DNA of 64,000 nt from Sclerodactyla briareus (lineage: Eukaryota; Echinodermata; Holothuroidea; Dendrochirotida; Sclerodactylidae): assembly GCA_026419785.1 (NCBI GenBank), contig JAODTK010005043.1, forward strand, positions 186,001-250,000. The letters are read 5' to 3'. Below the pieces are notes generated by a model. It was not told the origin of the DNA. It made no database searches and saw nothing but the letters and a program-made list of their open reading frames with translations. Position 1 is the first letter of the stretch, and the number at the start of each line of letters is the position of its first letter. Position numbers and translations under genes: made by a program. This document shows positions 10,951-22,399 of this stretch, piece by piece.

Positions 10951-11278
10951 ATTACATGTACCCCATGGTGTTCTAGGGAGTTGTCTGAAAAAATGTTGGT
11001 CTCTCTAGAGGCTGGACGTGGCTCAGAAGCCAAAGTCAATTAAAAATAATCCAAAATTATTCATGTCATGCCTCTATGACGCTTCCCGATATAAATTCAC
11101 AAGTCACTACATAACATCCCTTCACCATGCATGCTCAAGGTCATGCTGCACCAGTCATTGGGTCCATTCTCTCGAATAATATTGAGTCCTTGGCAGTGGG
11201 GTCACCAGACTTTTCGTTCTGGGGCAACAAGAAGGGGGCACAGACATTCGATTGGGGGGGCACCAAATTATCTACTAC

Positions 11279-11375
11279 GCGGAGCGCCATAATCGGTTTG
11301 GCGCGGAGCGGTACTAGAACATTTTGGTTTTGCGAACCCCCAGATTGCCGGAATTACCTTCCGGGTGAATTTCGG
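11279..11375 (+). repeat. GCGGAGCGCCA module, copy 3
   Basis: Begins GCGGAGCGCCATAATCGG, continues through GAACATTTTGGTTTTGCG and ACCCCCAGATTGCCGG. It lies inside the same hAT-like element as copies 1 and 2. Confidence 0.65.
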
Positions 11376-12456
11376 CTGGCGGCCAGTGTCAAGCTTGACT
11401 TAATGTCTCAAGCCGATAATAAAGTTTTTGTTTGTTTTTTTACAATTTTTTTTTTTTCTTGGAAAAAAATCTCCCTCGCGCGCCGGGTGCGTCCCCCCCC
11501 CCCTCAATCTCAACCTGAAGATGCTGTGCCCCGGATGACTAAGATAATGGGTTTGCCCTAACTTGGTAATTTCTTCTGCCACCTTACTGTATTATCTGAC
11601 TCAAATTATACTGGGGCCAGATCTTCGCCCATTTGGGAAAATATTTTCCCATTTGGAGTGAAAATTATCCAAGGTTGTGTGAAAAGTTTTCCCAATGGCT
11701 GGTATTCGTTATACAGGCTAGAATGGGCTAGAATGTAAACAGGGCGTCAAAACGTTTTGAAAGGTAAGGGGCGAGTTCTCCGGTAGAGAGAAAAGTTTCA
11801 ACTTTTCATACCGCCTAAATCATCGAAATTACACTTGCGGAGCTTAGTTGCAACCATTTGGATATGCCATTTTAGCCGTTCGTGGAAGGACAACTCTGAT
11901 TTTCCTTGGACTCCGCTGGCTATTCAGGTGGGCGGTTTCTCACACGGTGGCAATGCAAGATGGGGGTTAAGATGTTACTTTCAATTTGAGACTACGTAAC
12001 GTGGAAAGGTTATAAAGAAATATCACTGATGATGTTAAGTAGCACCCACCGAGGTAAATGTTTCATTGGGTCAGCGGTCACATACATTGAGGTGACCGCG
12101 TGAATAAAGAAATTTCATTGACACTTGGGTCACGTAATAGACATCACCGCACGCGCAGTGCATGGACAGATGCATGTTTTTCTGGCAAGGCCTAGGCTAT
12201 AGGCCTTCCCAAATGTCGGGTTAGGCATTAGGGCCCAGGCAACAGTACTCTTGCGCGCGCGGGCAGCTGCGAAAAAAATTGCACATTTTGAGGCAAAATT
12301 TAAATTTATTTACCCTAAGTATTAACCTGGTCGTGTGACACCAAAGCTACGTAGGCCTATATATTTTTTTCAGCAAGAGTTCCAGTGGGGGGCGACTGGG
12401 GGCGGGCACTTCATTGGGCGTGCGCCCCCCCACGCTCCCCCGTAGCTACGCCACTG

Positions 12457-12464
12457 GCTGTGTT
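12457..12464. repeat. Target site duplication, right (8 bp)
   Basis: GCTGTGTT directly after the right terminal CTACGCCACTG, identical to 10356-10363. Confidence 0.85.
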
Positions 12465-12479
12465 CAGTAATCTTTTGGA

Positions 12480-13340
12480 CGCGGCATGTTCGATACGAAC
12501 AGTTCATGGCCCAATTCGACAGAAAAATCCCTTGTGACGTCACGAGGAGCCCTCTGCACAGGTATTTTTTTTTTTTACTGAATTGAAGTAAGTTTTGGAA
12601 ATTCAAATGACCATTTGTATCTTTAATAACATCCCCAATTTTTTTTATGAAAAGTTTTTTTTTTTTTTTCGTGACCATTGTACTTCAACACGATACCTCT
12701 ACCCAACCTTAGATGGGTGAAAGCTCAACTTAGTTATGGGTTCCTCAGATGAGTGATGGAACCTATTGTTTTGAAGTCAGGTCAACGATCATCTGACTGG
12801 ATGCACGCAGTACAGTGTTATTTCGGCAACTTTGTACGATCGGACATCTGATATATGTGGTACATTTTTTTCATAGACTCCACCATGTCAACAATTCAAT
12901 ACCAATTTTATGAAGAAAGATTGCAGGGGCCCTGACAACCAGTGGTGTCAACATCGCCCACCTCCCCATGTTTCGATTGACCAAATTTTTTTTTCAACGA
13001 AAAACTAATTCATAATTGGTTAGTGGTGGTTTGGCAGCTGTTTCTGCACAAATATCGCACAAGTGTGTGTCTAGGGGCCCAGGGCTACGCGGATGTAACT
13101 GGTACAGGTAGCCCTCCCCCCTCCCTCTCTCTCCCCTCTCTCTCTCTCTCGTGGGGTCCGCTAAGATAATAACACATGAGGTATTTGTTAAAAAATATCT
13201 ACAGAGTAATGTGTTCTCCTGGTGTCACTCATAGCTCACAATGGCACACACCCCTCCCCCTCCGCCCATGGCCGTCATGAAAAGTAAAGATGAATGTAAA
13301 TATAAAATGAATAGGTTCAACAAAAAAAAAGCGCATTATA
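12480..13340. other. No gene seen
   Basis: Contains poly-T/poly-A runs near 12565 and 12655 and a CT-rich tract at 13110-13150. No coding or repeat homology recognised. Confidence 0.45.
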
Positions 13341-13344
13341 GCAT

Positions 13345-14230
13345 CTGTTTGAAGGTTAGTTGGTAATTTTGGAAAATTGTGAAAGGAAGGCCTCGAATCC
13401 ATTAACAATTCAGAAAACCTGAATCAAATGACCACGAATTGTCTCAGCTCCATCAAAGTTAAATAGAGACGCCTCAATTTTTCCTCGTAAGGTAATCTCC
13501 TCTCTAAGACCTGTGAATCATCTAGTGGCCCTCCGCTGACGTTTTCATACCTGCTTGTCTTTCGAGAAATAGGGATTCCATACTTCGACAGAAACCTCCA
13601 GGTGAGTCTCACCAGCTGCTTAAACAGCCTGACATAATGTCTTATCAAGGAAAAGTGACCGTCCCTAAATTAAAGTCATAGAATCCTATTCCGTTTCCTC
13701 GCAGCTTTGAAAGTTTCAAAGAAGATGTAAAATGAATCTCCGAGGGGTGCCTTCTGGATTTACCCTATGATTTTGCCCATTCAACTTGAAAGAGGCGTTG
13801 CGATTGTGAAACCAACATGCATAACTTTGCAATTACCGGCATTGAAAAACATTTGCAGATCGAAAGACTGTTTGAGATTATATCAAGTTCCTTTTGGACA
13901 CTTGCAACATCTTCGTTCGAAGCAACCTCCCGAGCAACTTGTGTTCGTGATGTATTTTCACTCTGGAATGGCACCCGAACTCTCCGAGAGGTCGTCAACA
14001 TACGTCAGAGGAAGTGAAGACCAAGAGAACCGATCCTTGGGGGGCACAACTAGTGACCTTTTGTCAAGGAGACGAACGCCCATGATGAACCACTCTTGTT
14101 CCCCCCTATTGTGAAGCCACTGACAAATCCACTCAAGAACATTCCCCTTAATGTCTTTAAAAAAAAAATCAAAGTTGAGCAAGAGACGCTCATGAGGTAC
14201 CTTTCCACTCGTCACTTGTCTTTAAATTTG
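13345..14230 (-). pseudogene. CR1-like LINE fragment, copy B (RT core to C-terminus)
   Basis: On the minus strand, in broken frames, are KVPHERLLL (about 14180-14210), the equivalents of SGVPQGSVLGPLLF and LTYVDDLSE (about 14000-14080), ASNEDVASVQKELDIIS (about 13870-13920), VRLFKQLVRL (about 13620), and PYEEKLRRLYLTLMELRQF (about 13430-13490). This is the RT palm-to-thumb region and C-terminus of the same CR1-like family as copies A, D, E, F and G. The FADD-type active-site segment is not recognisable, and the 3' terminal CACTAAACT sequence is missing. It is truncated at both ends. Confidence 0.8.
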
Positions 14231-14317
14231 ACTAGATTCTCACAAAAATACAACTTGGAGAGACGGATGGACATTGTCATGTTCGCCTTTTCGCCTGTGT
14301 TCACTCTCGCTGGTCAC

Positions 14318-14600
14318 ATAGCAACAGTTTTCATGGTATTGTAATACGTATAGTGGGTGAGAACTTCCATTAAGGGCCGTACCGTATAGTGTGGGGTACT
14401 CATGAGCACTATGTAGTCTAGCAGTGAGATGCACTCGAAAAAGTGTACGTTAGAGTATGTGCGTGCGCGCGCACATGTGGTGTGTGTGGTTGGCGTGCCC
14501 CGTCATTTTTGATTCTGATTTTTTCGCATATATCTCTGGTGTGAAACAAATGCACACGTTCGAATTTTACACATGGGCGAAAGTTGACATTTTGGATTTT
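14318..14600 (+). repeat. Unnamed dispersed repeat X, copy 1
   Basis: Aligns by eye over about 280 bp with 54352-54640 on the same strand. Shared blocks are AGCAAC.GTT..ATGGTA, TAGTGG, a GGGGTAC block, GTGCACTCG..AAGTGT, an internal GT/GC microsatellite, and TTTTTCGCA.ATATCT. No coding potential or tRNA boxes were seen. The family identity is unknown. Confidence 0.7.
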
Positions 14601-14919
14601 TTTCTACTTGACTGCTGGAGGTATATAATGGCTTCATAACCGATTGGCTCCAATTTCCTCAAAGGTGAAAAGTCACGAAATACGACTTTTCCCTTGCTTT
14701 CAGGCAAAGAATATCGAAAAGAATTCAATCCGTTGGGGTATCCTTATTTCCGGTCAAATTGTGTTAGGATTCTTCAAAGAGCTTAAAGAGGTTTCGAATA
14801 ACTGAATGGTTTCAAGAGACGAGGCACATATCCACAGAACAAAGATTAGAATTCCCCCAAATATATGGATTCGGGGAGGGGGGATTTATTTTCCGAGTAC
14901 TTTTTTCTCAGTTTCTGGA

Positions 14920-15060
14920 ACCCAGGGAGAAAACAAGGTGTACAAGACAGGGTGGTTTTCGAGGATTCTTTGGAGAGCCGCCATACACAGAGGGTCGAAA
15001 GCCTCTCAGAAGTCGATATAGGTTACAAGGAAAGCTACGAGATCCCGGATTAAGAAACCA
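14920..15060 (-). pseudogene. Possible RT fragment, unassigned
   Basis: The minus strand reads IRDLVAFLVTYIDF, a stop, then EAFDPLCMAALQRILENHPV. This resembles the (F/Y)IDF.KAFDS motif 1 of non-LTR reverse transcriptases such as RTE/CRE-like types. Nothing else of the domain could be aligned in the flanks, so the call is tentative and may be chance. Confidence 0.3.
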
Positions 15061-16500
15061 CGATGCTATCCACAGCGGATTTCCAGGAGTTGTTGTTCGG
15101 GCCGCGCTGATGCGCAAGCAGTTGGCGACTAATCCTGATGGGATGACACCACAGTTCCAAACCAAGCGAACCTATCATCAGGTCCCTCCCTACTGATGTA
15201 AAAAAAGTTGGACCTCCGCTTCCCTGTCAACGGCGAGTGTCCTTCATTTCAATGCGCCAAGAAAGCTGGTCTTACCATCGAGTCGAGACTGAATATTCAA
15301 TGACCACAACTGTTTTCCTAGGAATTGCCCCAGTGGTCATCCTACACAGGGTGCTTCGAGATGCCATTCGCCCCCTGGTTGGGGTCCCAGCATACACTGT
15401 GGCAATTTTCGGATCCTCCAGACGGCTTCTATTAAACAGCCCGAAGTTTGATGTAGTTTTCCTCGGGATTTTGAAAGTTTGCGGAAGATTATTGACCAGC
15501 AGCTTGTGAACAGTCCTACAGAACCCTACAATTCCTTCAGCCCATCGCTGATGGTCTTATCGCCACCATGGTTATACCAACATCGAGCATTTGGAATAAT
15601 GAATCCCGAGCCTCACATCAAATCTTTGGAACCATGACCCAGCAATCCTGAGACCACAAACTCTCCAGGCTAGTCTGGTAACCTGGGGCTGTTATTATCA
15701 CGACACGAACGCCGAACACGAGGCTTATACAACGACTCATAACCATCCCTGCTGACACCAGTGAATGTATTGAATTGCCCATAATCACCTACGAGCCATA
15801 AGCAGCATGGCATACACATAGATGAACAGATAGATGTATAAATAATTGTACAGGCTGCGATGAGGCCTTGCAACTCAAGAATTACCGTATCATCATGTAC
15901 TTGTATTATGATTGGATGTAATCTCTTTTCATCAGTCTTGCAATGAAGGATAGGTGGCAACTTTCGTGACAAGGCAAATCAATCAAAATTCAGGTTCATT
16001 TTACTTTTTTTTTCTTTTTTTTGCGGGGGACACAATATTCGATGATTTCTTACTAGCTTCAAGATATTTCAATATATAAATTGATTTCGATTTGATTTGT
16101 TTTAAACGGGTTGTTCATCAAAACATCGCTCCTAGTTGTTATCTTATCAAAATCCCTGAACGAATAGATGCACACATAATCTTCAGGATTGCTGATCAGT
16201 CTTGCACTCCGCTTGTTGTCCACTTGTTTTTGGGTGTTTTTTCTTCTCAAATTAATCTTTTCCGCAAATAACCGCTGCATTGGAGAGAATACCTCATAGC
16301 AACTGGAAACGAAAACAATTGAATTGATACAGAAGAGAAGAAAACCCTTCAGAACGTACATGCATCAATTTTCAATTGGTTGTTTTTTATAGGCTTTCCT
16401 TTGTTAAAAGTAGATGGTGGAATAAAACATATTCTGTAGGGTAGTTAGGAATAAATTGAAAAGTTTGGGCCATAGGGGGAAGTTCTTGAGTGAATTGTGA
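15061..16500. other. No gene recognised
   Basis: Moderate-length frames occur on both strands near 15237-15509 and 15670-15972, but none shows a known motif. A T-rich stretch lies near 16003-16022. Confidence 0.4.
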
Positions 16501-16529
16501 GTCAGTGGCTTCTCAATAACAAAACAAGC

Positions 16530-16885
16530 CAGGTAAGTGAAACGTTCAGCGGAGGGCCACTATATTTAATTACAATGTTAGAGATTTACCTTACGAGGAG
16601 AGATTAAGGCGTCTCGGTCTAACTTCGATGGAGCTGAGACGAATTCGAGGTGATTGATTCAGGTCTTTAAAATTATTCATGGATTCGAGGGCCTTTCCTT
16701 CCACTAGTTCTTTGAGTTTTCCAGAGGTACCACCAATAAGGGGGCATTGCCTTAAGCTTCGTGGTAAACGCTGTAGATGGACATTCGGAAATATTGCTTC
16801 TCCAGAGGTTATTTATGAGTGGAATAACCTTCCTGAAGATGTTGTTCTGCTAAGAGTGTGAATGCATTCAAGAACGTCTTGTTTG
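16530..16885 (+). pseudogene. CR1-like LINE fragment, copy D (RT C-terminus)
   Basis: Plus-strand reading gives RDLPYEERLRRLGLTSMELRRIRG (about 16585-16650), then KLRGKRCRWTFGNIASPEVIYEWNNLPEDVVLL (about 16755-16855). This is the C-terminal end of the CR1-like RT and the best-preserved example of this block in the window. It stops at a T/G run (about 16880-16908) without the usual 3' terminus. No catalytic core is present. Confidence 0.8.
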
Positions 16886-17500
16886 TTTTTTTTTGGGGGG
16901 GGGGGGGGACCAGTAGCAGTACGTTTACGATTTTTCTCGTGGCCCATATTGTGTTTTAAATAAGAGTCACATGTTCGGCAAAAACGAATTGACAAGAGGC
17001 TTGATCTGAGGATGAATTTTACACCCAGGTACGACGGCGTAGTTTGTCTCTAAAATGTGGGACGCTAAATAGCGTCTCCATTATTCGAATGGCCCTTTTA
17101 AGAGATTGAAACGCCCCAATAATTAATCCGGGAAATAAAGACACTCTTCTCAAATTGAAGCGCATCTGGCGGACCCGGTGTCCAGCTCAATCGTCCAAAT
17201 TCTCTGCGAATGAGTCTTCAAATTCGTAGCACTTGCCATACTGTGGAATCATTCCTGTAGAAGGTCAGCATATAGGGTACCTGTCATGGCACCACTGAAG
17301 CCCTCACATTGATGGATTGGGCCTACTCATATAGCGCTGGCCTCCTCATAGTTCGAAGGTGACGCTAATTTTATTTGAGAGCGGTGGTACATCTCAAGAG
17401 ACAGTAAACTGAATCAAATGTTTAGACTGAAGTTTAATTGCTCCAAGGTTTACCAACAACTTTTTTTACATCAATTAGTACAGTCCGCCGGTCTGCCGGT

Positions 17501-17551
17501 CTCACTCACTCACTCACTCACTCACTCACTCACTCACTCACTCACTCACTC

Positions 17552-17604
<53 letters not shown>

Positions 17605-17605
17605 G
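17501..17605. repeat. Compound (TCAC)n-(TTAC)n microsatellite
   Basis: About 50 bp of CTCA/TCAC repeats changes abruptly to about 55 bp of TTAC repeats, the second unit differing by one base. The open frames across it are repeat artefacts. Confidence 0.95.
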
Positions 17606-17699
17606 TACTTAGCTGAATGTAGAAATAATCGTGACAAAACAATATCGACCGACCAAACAGGGTGTTAACAATTTTTGTTTTTTCGAATTCATGTAAATA

Positions 17700-18830
17700 T
17701 TAGATAACAACATACCCATTACCGATAATTGCATGTATCGAAGCCAAGAAGTAGGTCAACAGAAAAGATTGCTTTATCTGATATGATACAAATGTTTCGC
17801 TGGCAGCTGACATTATCAGAAACTTTGACGGAAGATGTGCCATATAACCCAAAGACCACTCCACAATTTTAGCTGGGAGGAAGTGTATTTTATCGTAAAA
17901 TACTCGGGGTTCGTCACTCTGCTTTAACACTTATCAACCTACTGAACAGCATCCTATTGTGGGAAGACGTGGAGCGATGATTCATTTTAGGAAATTACTT
18001 GAATGAATATCCAACAGCAAATTGACGACTTCGTCATGTCTTCTTTGATCATCTTTGACCTCATAATACGAATAATACTAGTAGAAGGTTCTGAGGTACA
18101 GTGCGACTTTCCCAAAGAGATAACTGGTTATTTTGATTGGCTCCTTTCCGCAATTATTAATTTCGCAATTAACGCAGGTTGCTAACTTTTCCTGGTGATC
18201 CATCCGTGTCAATTACTATTGCCTATCATGACATCATCACGGTCCATTGTTCCCTAAACGAACAATCCATTGTAAATGTATCAGGTGGAGTTTTGCAAAT
18301 TGATTCATTGAATTCATTCAATGAATTATCATAACATATACATGTACAACTATGAATTCTAGTAATGATTCTAGTATTGTAATTCACAGTCAAAGAAAAT
18401 GAGAAATCTCAATTAAATTTGAGTAAAATGTCTATGTAATAAATGTCCACATCAATGATATGACAATTCTAATTTTTATTAGGTAAGTCAGTAAGATATG
18501 ATCGGAACCACGCAACTTACTGACCGTGTCAAGTGCCTATTCGGGTCTAGCATAAATTAGCTGTTGCAACATTCTAAATCGGAGAGATGAATAAAAAACG
18601 TGCCAAGACTGCCTTCATACAGCAGAAGATTGGAACGAACAGTAATTTAGCTAGTTGTAAATGATCTAGTCAAAGACTCTGGAGACAATACTACGGGCAG
18701 ACACTGCCGGATTGATTATATTAGTGAATGGCTCGTTCATAGTCTTCTTGCTTCCCACAGCGTTTGAATGTCGTTAACTGTTTGTCCCGAATGTTCTAAT
18801 GAGATGACTAAAATATCGGCCTTTTCTTTA
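17700..18830. other. No gene seen
   Basis: AT-rich sequence. A short imperfect palindrome around ttcattgaattcattcaatgaa lies near 18305. No coding motifs. Confidence 0.45.
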
Positions 18831-18834
18831 TATA

Positions 18835-19655
18835 TCCAAACAACTTTGAAGGGTGCAAATCCACGGTTCACTATCATAGTCCCTACTCAATTCCGCAGAT
18901 CTACCCACAAAGGTTGGGTGGATTGTGAAACTCTCATACCTGTGCAAACAACACCAACATGAGTCCACTAATACCAGTATTACTACACTCGATCGATATT
19001 TCTGTTCCAAATCAGTCACCAAGCTATAATCCAGAATGGGATTGCTCCCCACACTGACCTTACAGCCCTAGTGGGTTTTACTATAAGCTGTGATAACCCA
19101 AGTGGATATGTTAGAAATATGTACAGGTTGGACAGTCGAGGATTTCTTAACGAAGCCATGTTCGTGACAAATCACCAAGAGGTGAGCTTCTCCTGCTTAG
19201 ATGGGCGAAAACACTTACGAGTAATATAGGGCAAGTTCTGGAGGAAGTTCCCCAACCCACAGTATTATTATATGTTGATAAGAGAAATTTGATATAATTA
19301 TTAGAAAATTCATGGAGATAGATCTTTACCACATTTGGTTGTTGTTGACATTTTCGTGCAACCACTCTGGGCACTTGGTCACAACTAATGAATGGACAGT
19401 AAGCTTAACAAAGTTTTGTGTGTTGTGCTTAACTGATGTCAGGGTCGGAGAAGAGAGCCCTATAGCTTATTGAACAGTTGAAGGGAGAATCCCTGGCATA
19501 TTGATATGGATACTATAACCGACACTCTTTATATTCGTCGGACATCCACCATATTCATCCAGTCAAGTATTCCCGAACGGACTGCAATCGTACTCATCGA
19601 GGGCTGTAAAACAATCCATTCTACTCGTCGTCTCATCATTTTTCACGAGCAATGA
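18835..19655 (+). repeat. Unnamed dispersed repeat Y, copy 1
   Basis: Two blocks match the reverse complement of 31095-31560. Block 1 (about 18960-19172) shares CACTCGATCGA, CAGAATGGG.TT, CAGCCCTA and GTACAGGTTG. Block 2 (about 19582-19650) shares CAATCGT.CTCATCGAGGG and CAATCCATTCTACTCG. The blocks are about 410 bp apart here but only about 60 bp apart in the other copy, so one copy carries an insertion or the other a deletion. No known family recognised. Confidence 0.7.
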
Positions 19656-19805
19656 TATGAATGAAACACACCCACTTGGTGGGTGAATGAAGCATCGCAA
19701 AACTGTGAGTCAGCCTAACCGGTGGCATGCCTTTTCCACCCACAAAGTTTTGACCTGATTGCATGTACGGTTCGGAAGTCATGAGTGAATGTGACGAACA
19801 GATCG

Positions 19806-19824
19806 GACGAACGAACGAACGAAC
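19806..19824. repeat. (CGAA)n short tandem repeat
   Basis: Four to five tandem CGAA/GAAC units. Confidence 0.7.
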
Positions 19825-20752
19825 AGGTGGGGACCCATGATGGCTCGTAGAGCTGCCCACCAGCACATAAAAACAGAAGAGCCCCATCACTTACATCGTG
19901 ACGTAGAAACCAGGAGAGGAGTGTCGTTACCTGGTCACACGAGCCTATGAATCTCACTTGTTGAGTGTGAATCACGTGTCACACCATGAGACTTAGCATG
20001 GTGTCCGAAGATAGAACTCAACTTCTATGACGCTATTGACTGCTATCCTATTCGGCTCCTACGGTAGACCTAGACGGTATAGGGTACAGTAAACTGTAGT
20101 GAGGAGAAATGTTAAATTGTAATGAATTGGTCTATTCTCCCCGAAGTTTCATTCTAACTGCTAGAGAAAACATCACTCACGTGAGGGGAGACCAGAGGGA
20201 ACAGTTTCAGCTTCATCTATTCGCCAGCGAAAAGGAAACCGCATCAGATAAGACCAAGAAATATCAGTGGGCACAGAATGAATTTTGGTGTAAAATAAGT
20301 TCACCGAGAGAACGACCAGTCACAAATCTGTATTCTTAAATCAATTGGGGTCAAAGACGAGAGGTTGATCGACGAATTAGTACCATGAAAAAACGGAATT
20401 ATAAGATATCACAAGAGTCCGATGTCGCTCCCGAAGTCATGGAAGAGGTGGTTACAGAGCGATGGCGTTACACGGAGCTGGAAGACGAATCGAGATGTTA
20501 TCCGGAATTAGGTTATGTCGTTGAAAGAGATCCCCCCCCCCTCTCCGACAAGGTCATGCCGCCCGACGAAGAGTACACTATAAAAAAAAAATGCGTTCAA
20601 ATACCACCTGGGCAATTTGTTTACACAGCTGGGGAAAACTCAAAATGGTAAAATATCCCCCAGACTGAGTAATAACAAATTACCCGGGTCAAGGCGGCGA
20701 TTTGTGTTGGCGGTTGGGGGGGGGGGGGACGGACAAGAGAAATACCATCTAA

Positions 20753-20850
20753 GCGGAGCGCCACCACAGGTTGCGCGTAGCGTACAAGAAAAATTTTCGT
20801 TTGGCAGACCCCATAGATTGCAGAAATGGTACTTCTCATGTCTTATGGGA
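20753..20850 (+). repeat. GCGGAGCGCCA module, copy 4
   Basis: GCGGAGCGCCACCACAGGTTG, then GTACAAGAAAAATTTTCGTTT and GACCCCATAGATTGCAG. It closely parallels the modules inside the hAT-like element at 10364-12456. Confidence 0.7.
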
Positions 20851-21339
20851 CAGTCAGCAGCATTCCAAACATTGATAACAAATTTTTATTTCAGGAAAGG
20901 TTCTCCAAAAACTTATCGTCTGGGGGATCAATTTTAAGGTTTGGCGTTGGGTGCTGTGACATTCTGAAATACGATGCAAGTGAGGTTTCAGTCATGAAAG
21001 GATTAATCGAAATGGCAATGCCACCAGTCACTCACTCCGTTCGCGCGAAGCGCGAAATTTTGCAGGATCCAATTTGAACTACCGATCGACATTAGCACTG
21101 ACCGATAGGGCAGGCCTGATTTTTTTTTACTAAAAGATTCCGGCCCCCGTTTTTATCTTCTTTGCTGACCACAGGCGCATGGGAGGGACATTTCTACTTG
21201 GAGCCAGACTTTTGGCCAAATGGTTATACACAGAAGTAAAACGCACAACTGGAAACCTGAAAATTTTGGACTTTCATCTAAAAAGACAGGAATCTTTGCG
21301 AAGAAAACTTGTCTCACCAAATGTGTTTTAATCATGTCT

Positions 21340-21590
21340 GTTGCACGAAAACTGTGGGCGTTTCTTGGGGCCGCATCTTCGATGGCTTATTTTCTGGTTT
21401 CCACCCGTACCCACAGTATCTGCCTGCCCCCGTTAGTTGTGCACCGTGCACGCAACCAACTTTCAAAAAAGGGTTCGCACCCATAAATTGCCTAATGCTC
21501 TATTCTAAATTTGCAGATAGACCATATTTTGCCAAAACAAGTCACAGGTCCCGGTAGGTGGTAGACTTAGCCCCGTCGCCCCAGCATTCT
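21340..21590 (+). repeat. Internal duplication, unit 1
   Basis: Shares with unit 2 the run ...GCATCTTCGATGGC, GTGCACCGTGCACGCAACCAA, CTTTCAA..AAG.G.TCGCACCC, and a tCACAGgTCCCGgtAGGTGGTAGAC block. Confidence 0.65.
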
Positions 21591-21659
21591 TCCCTTCAGA
21601 AGACCACAGTTTACACGTTTGGCATTCATCAAACATTCAGGCATAATTTGGACTTCACT

Positions 21660-21890
21660 TTTGGACAGCCTTTTCTTCACTTGAATTTTGATATGTCCTC
21701 TTCTGACCACGCAATTGTGCCGTTCCCTGGCTGCATTTTCGATGCCGCACACCGTGCCCTCAAGTGATAGGTATGTGCACTGCACAGTGCACTCAACTTT
21801 CAACAAGTGGTCGCACCCTAAATAAATAAAAAAATCACAGATCCCGCCAGGTGGTAGACCTACCCCCGTCGTCTCAACCCCCTTTACCTC
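21660..21890 (+). repeat. Internal duplication, unit 2
   Basis: Contains GCATTTTCGATGCC, GTGCACTGCACAGTGCACTCAA, GTGGTCGCACCCTAAAT and CAGATCCCGCCAGGTGGTAG, matching unit 1 in order. It is offset by roughly 330 bp. Confidence 0.65.
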
Positions 21891-22399
21891 AAGATATCAA
21901 TTTGTTTGACAACGTCCAATGAAGGAGAGACACACCAAGCTGGTGAGCCAGTCTTATGCAAACGATAGGATTGGGGGAGAACCCTTCTTCCATTGATAAT
22001 TAAGAACAACCCAGAGTGAATTCCAGGCATTTTTGTTGAGGAACATCAATGTTTTTGCAAAAGCCACATCATATGTCTGAACACTACCGACACATGAAAT
22101 ACCCGCGCGCAGCGCCAAAAATCGAAAACGGAGCAGCAGAATTCACTCAACTTGATAATTTAGGTCATCATGCATTGTTTAAACATGGATGCTGATGGAT
22201 ATGTCGGATACAGTGTCAGCGAAATAGCAGTCGGGCTCAAATATTGGGGGGGGGATGCATTGCGTCCCCCTCAACCCAAGGTTGGGGGGACGCCGGCCCC
22301 CCCCCACACCCCATGATCGCCGCCCTTGACCCGGGTGGGGTATTTGTATCCAACATTTTTTTGAAGTACTGAACTGTGGAAAGTTTCATATCGACATCA

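Larger units (their letters stand above)
10364..12456. mobile_element. hAT-like non-autonomous DNA transposon (2.09 kb)
   Basis: The left end starts CAGTGGCGTAGCAAGGA and the right end closes ...CTACGCCACTG, so the first 12 bases of both ends are inverted copies (CAGTGGCGTAGC). Both ends continue into G-rich subterminal sequence. Perfect 8-bp direct repeats GCTGTGTT flank the element. This architecture matches the hAT superfamily. No transposase domain was recognised inside (no hATC dimerisation region or RNase H-fold motifs), so it is non-autonomous. The interior holds three imperfect copies of a ~100-bp module (about 10456, 10846 and 11279) and runs of G and T. Frames listed inside are not genes. 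Confidence 0.85.
20675..22347. mobile_element. TIR DNA transposon of unclear superfamily (1.67 kb)
   Basis: The left end holds ACAAAT..ACCCGGGTCAAGG.CGGCGAT (20675-20701). The right end (22315-22347) is its reverse complement, with one G and a short ACCCC insert different. G-runs follow both ends. The interior carries the GCGGAGCGCCACCA module (20753-20850) found in the hAT-like elements, and a diverged internal duplication (about 21340-21590 and 21660-21890). No transposase motif was found. No convincing target duplication is visible at 2, 3 or 8 bp, so exact ends and superfamily remain open. hAT relatedness is inferred only from the shared module. Confidence 0.65.

Noticed and set aside
10254-11561. 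Several frames of 98-144 codons inside 10.2-11.6 kb
   Set aside because: They lie largely within the hAT-like element, follow its G-rich and T-rich repeats, and show no transposase motifs.
17418-17612. 64-codon frame with repeated SLTH/LTYL
   Set aside because: Produced by the TCAC/TTAC microsatellite.
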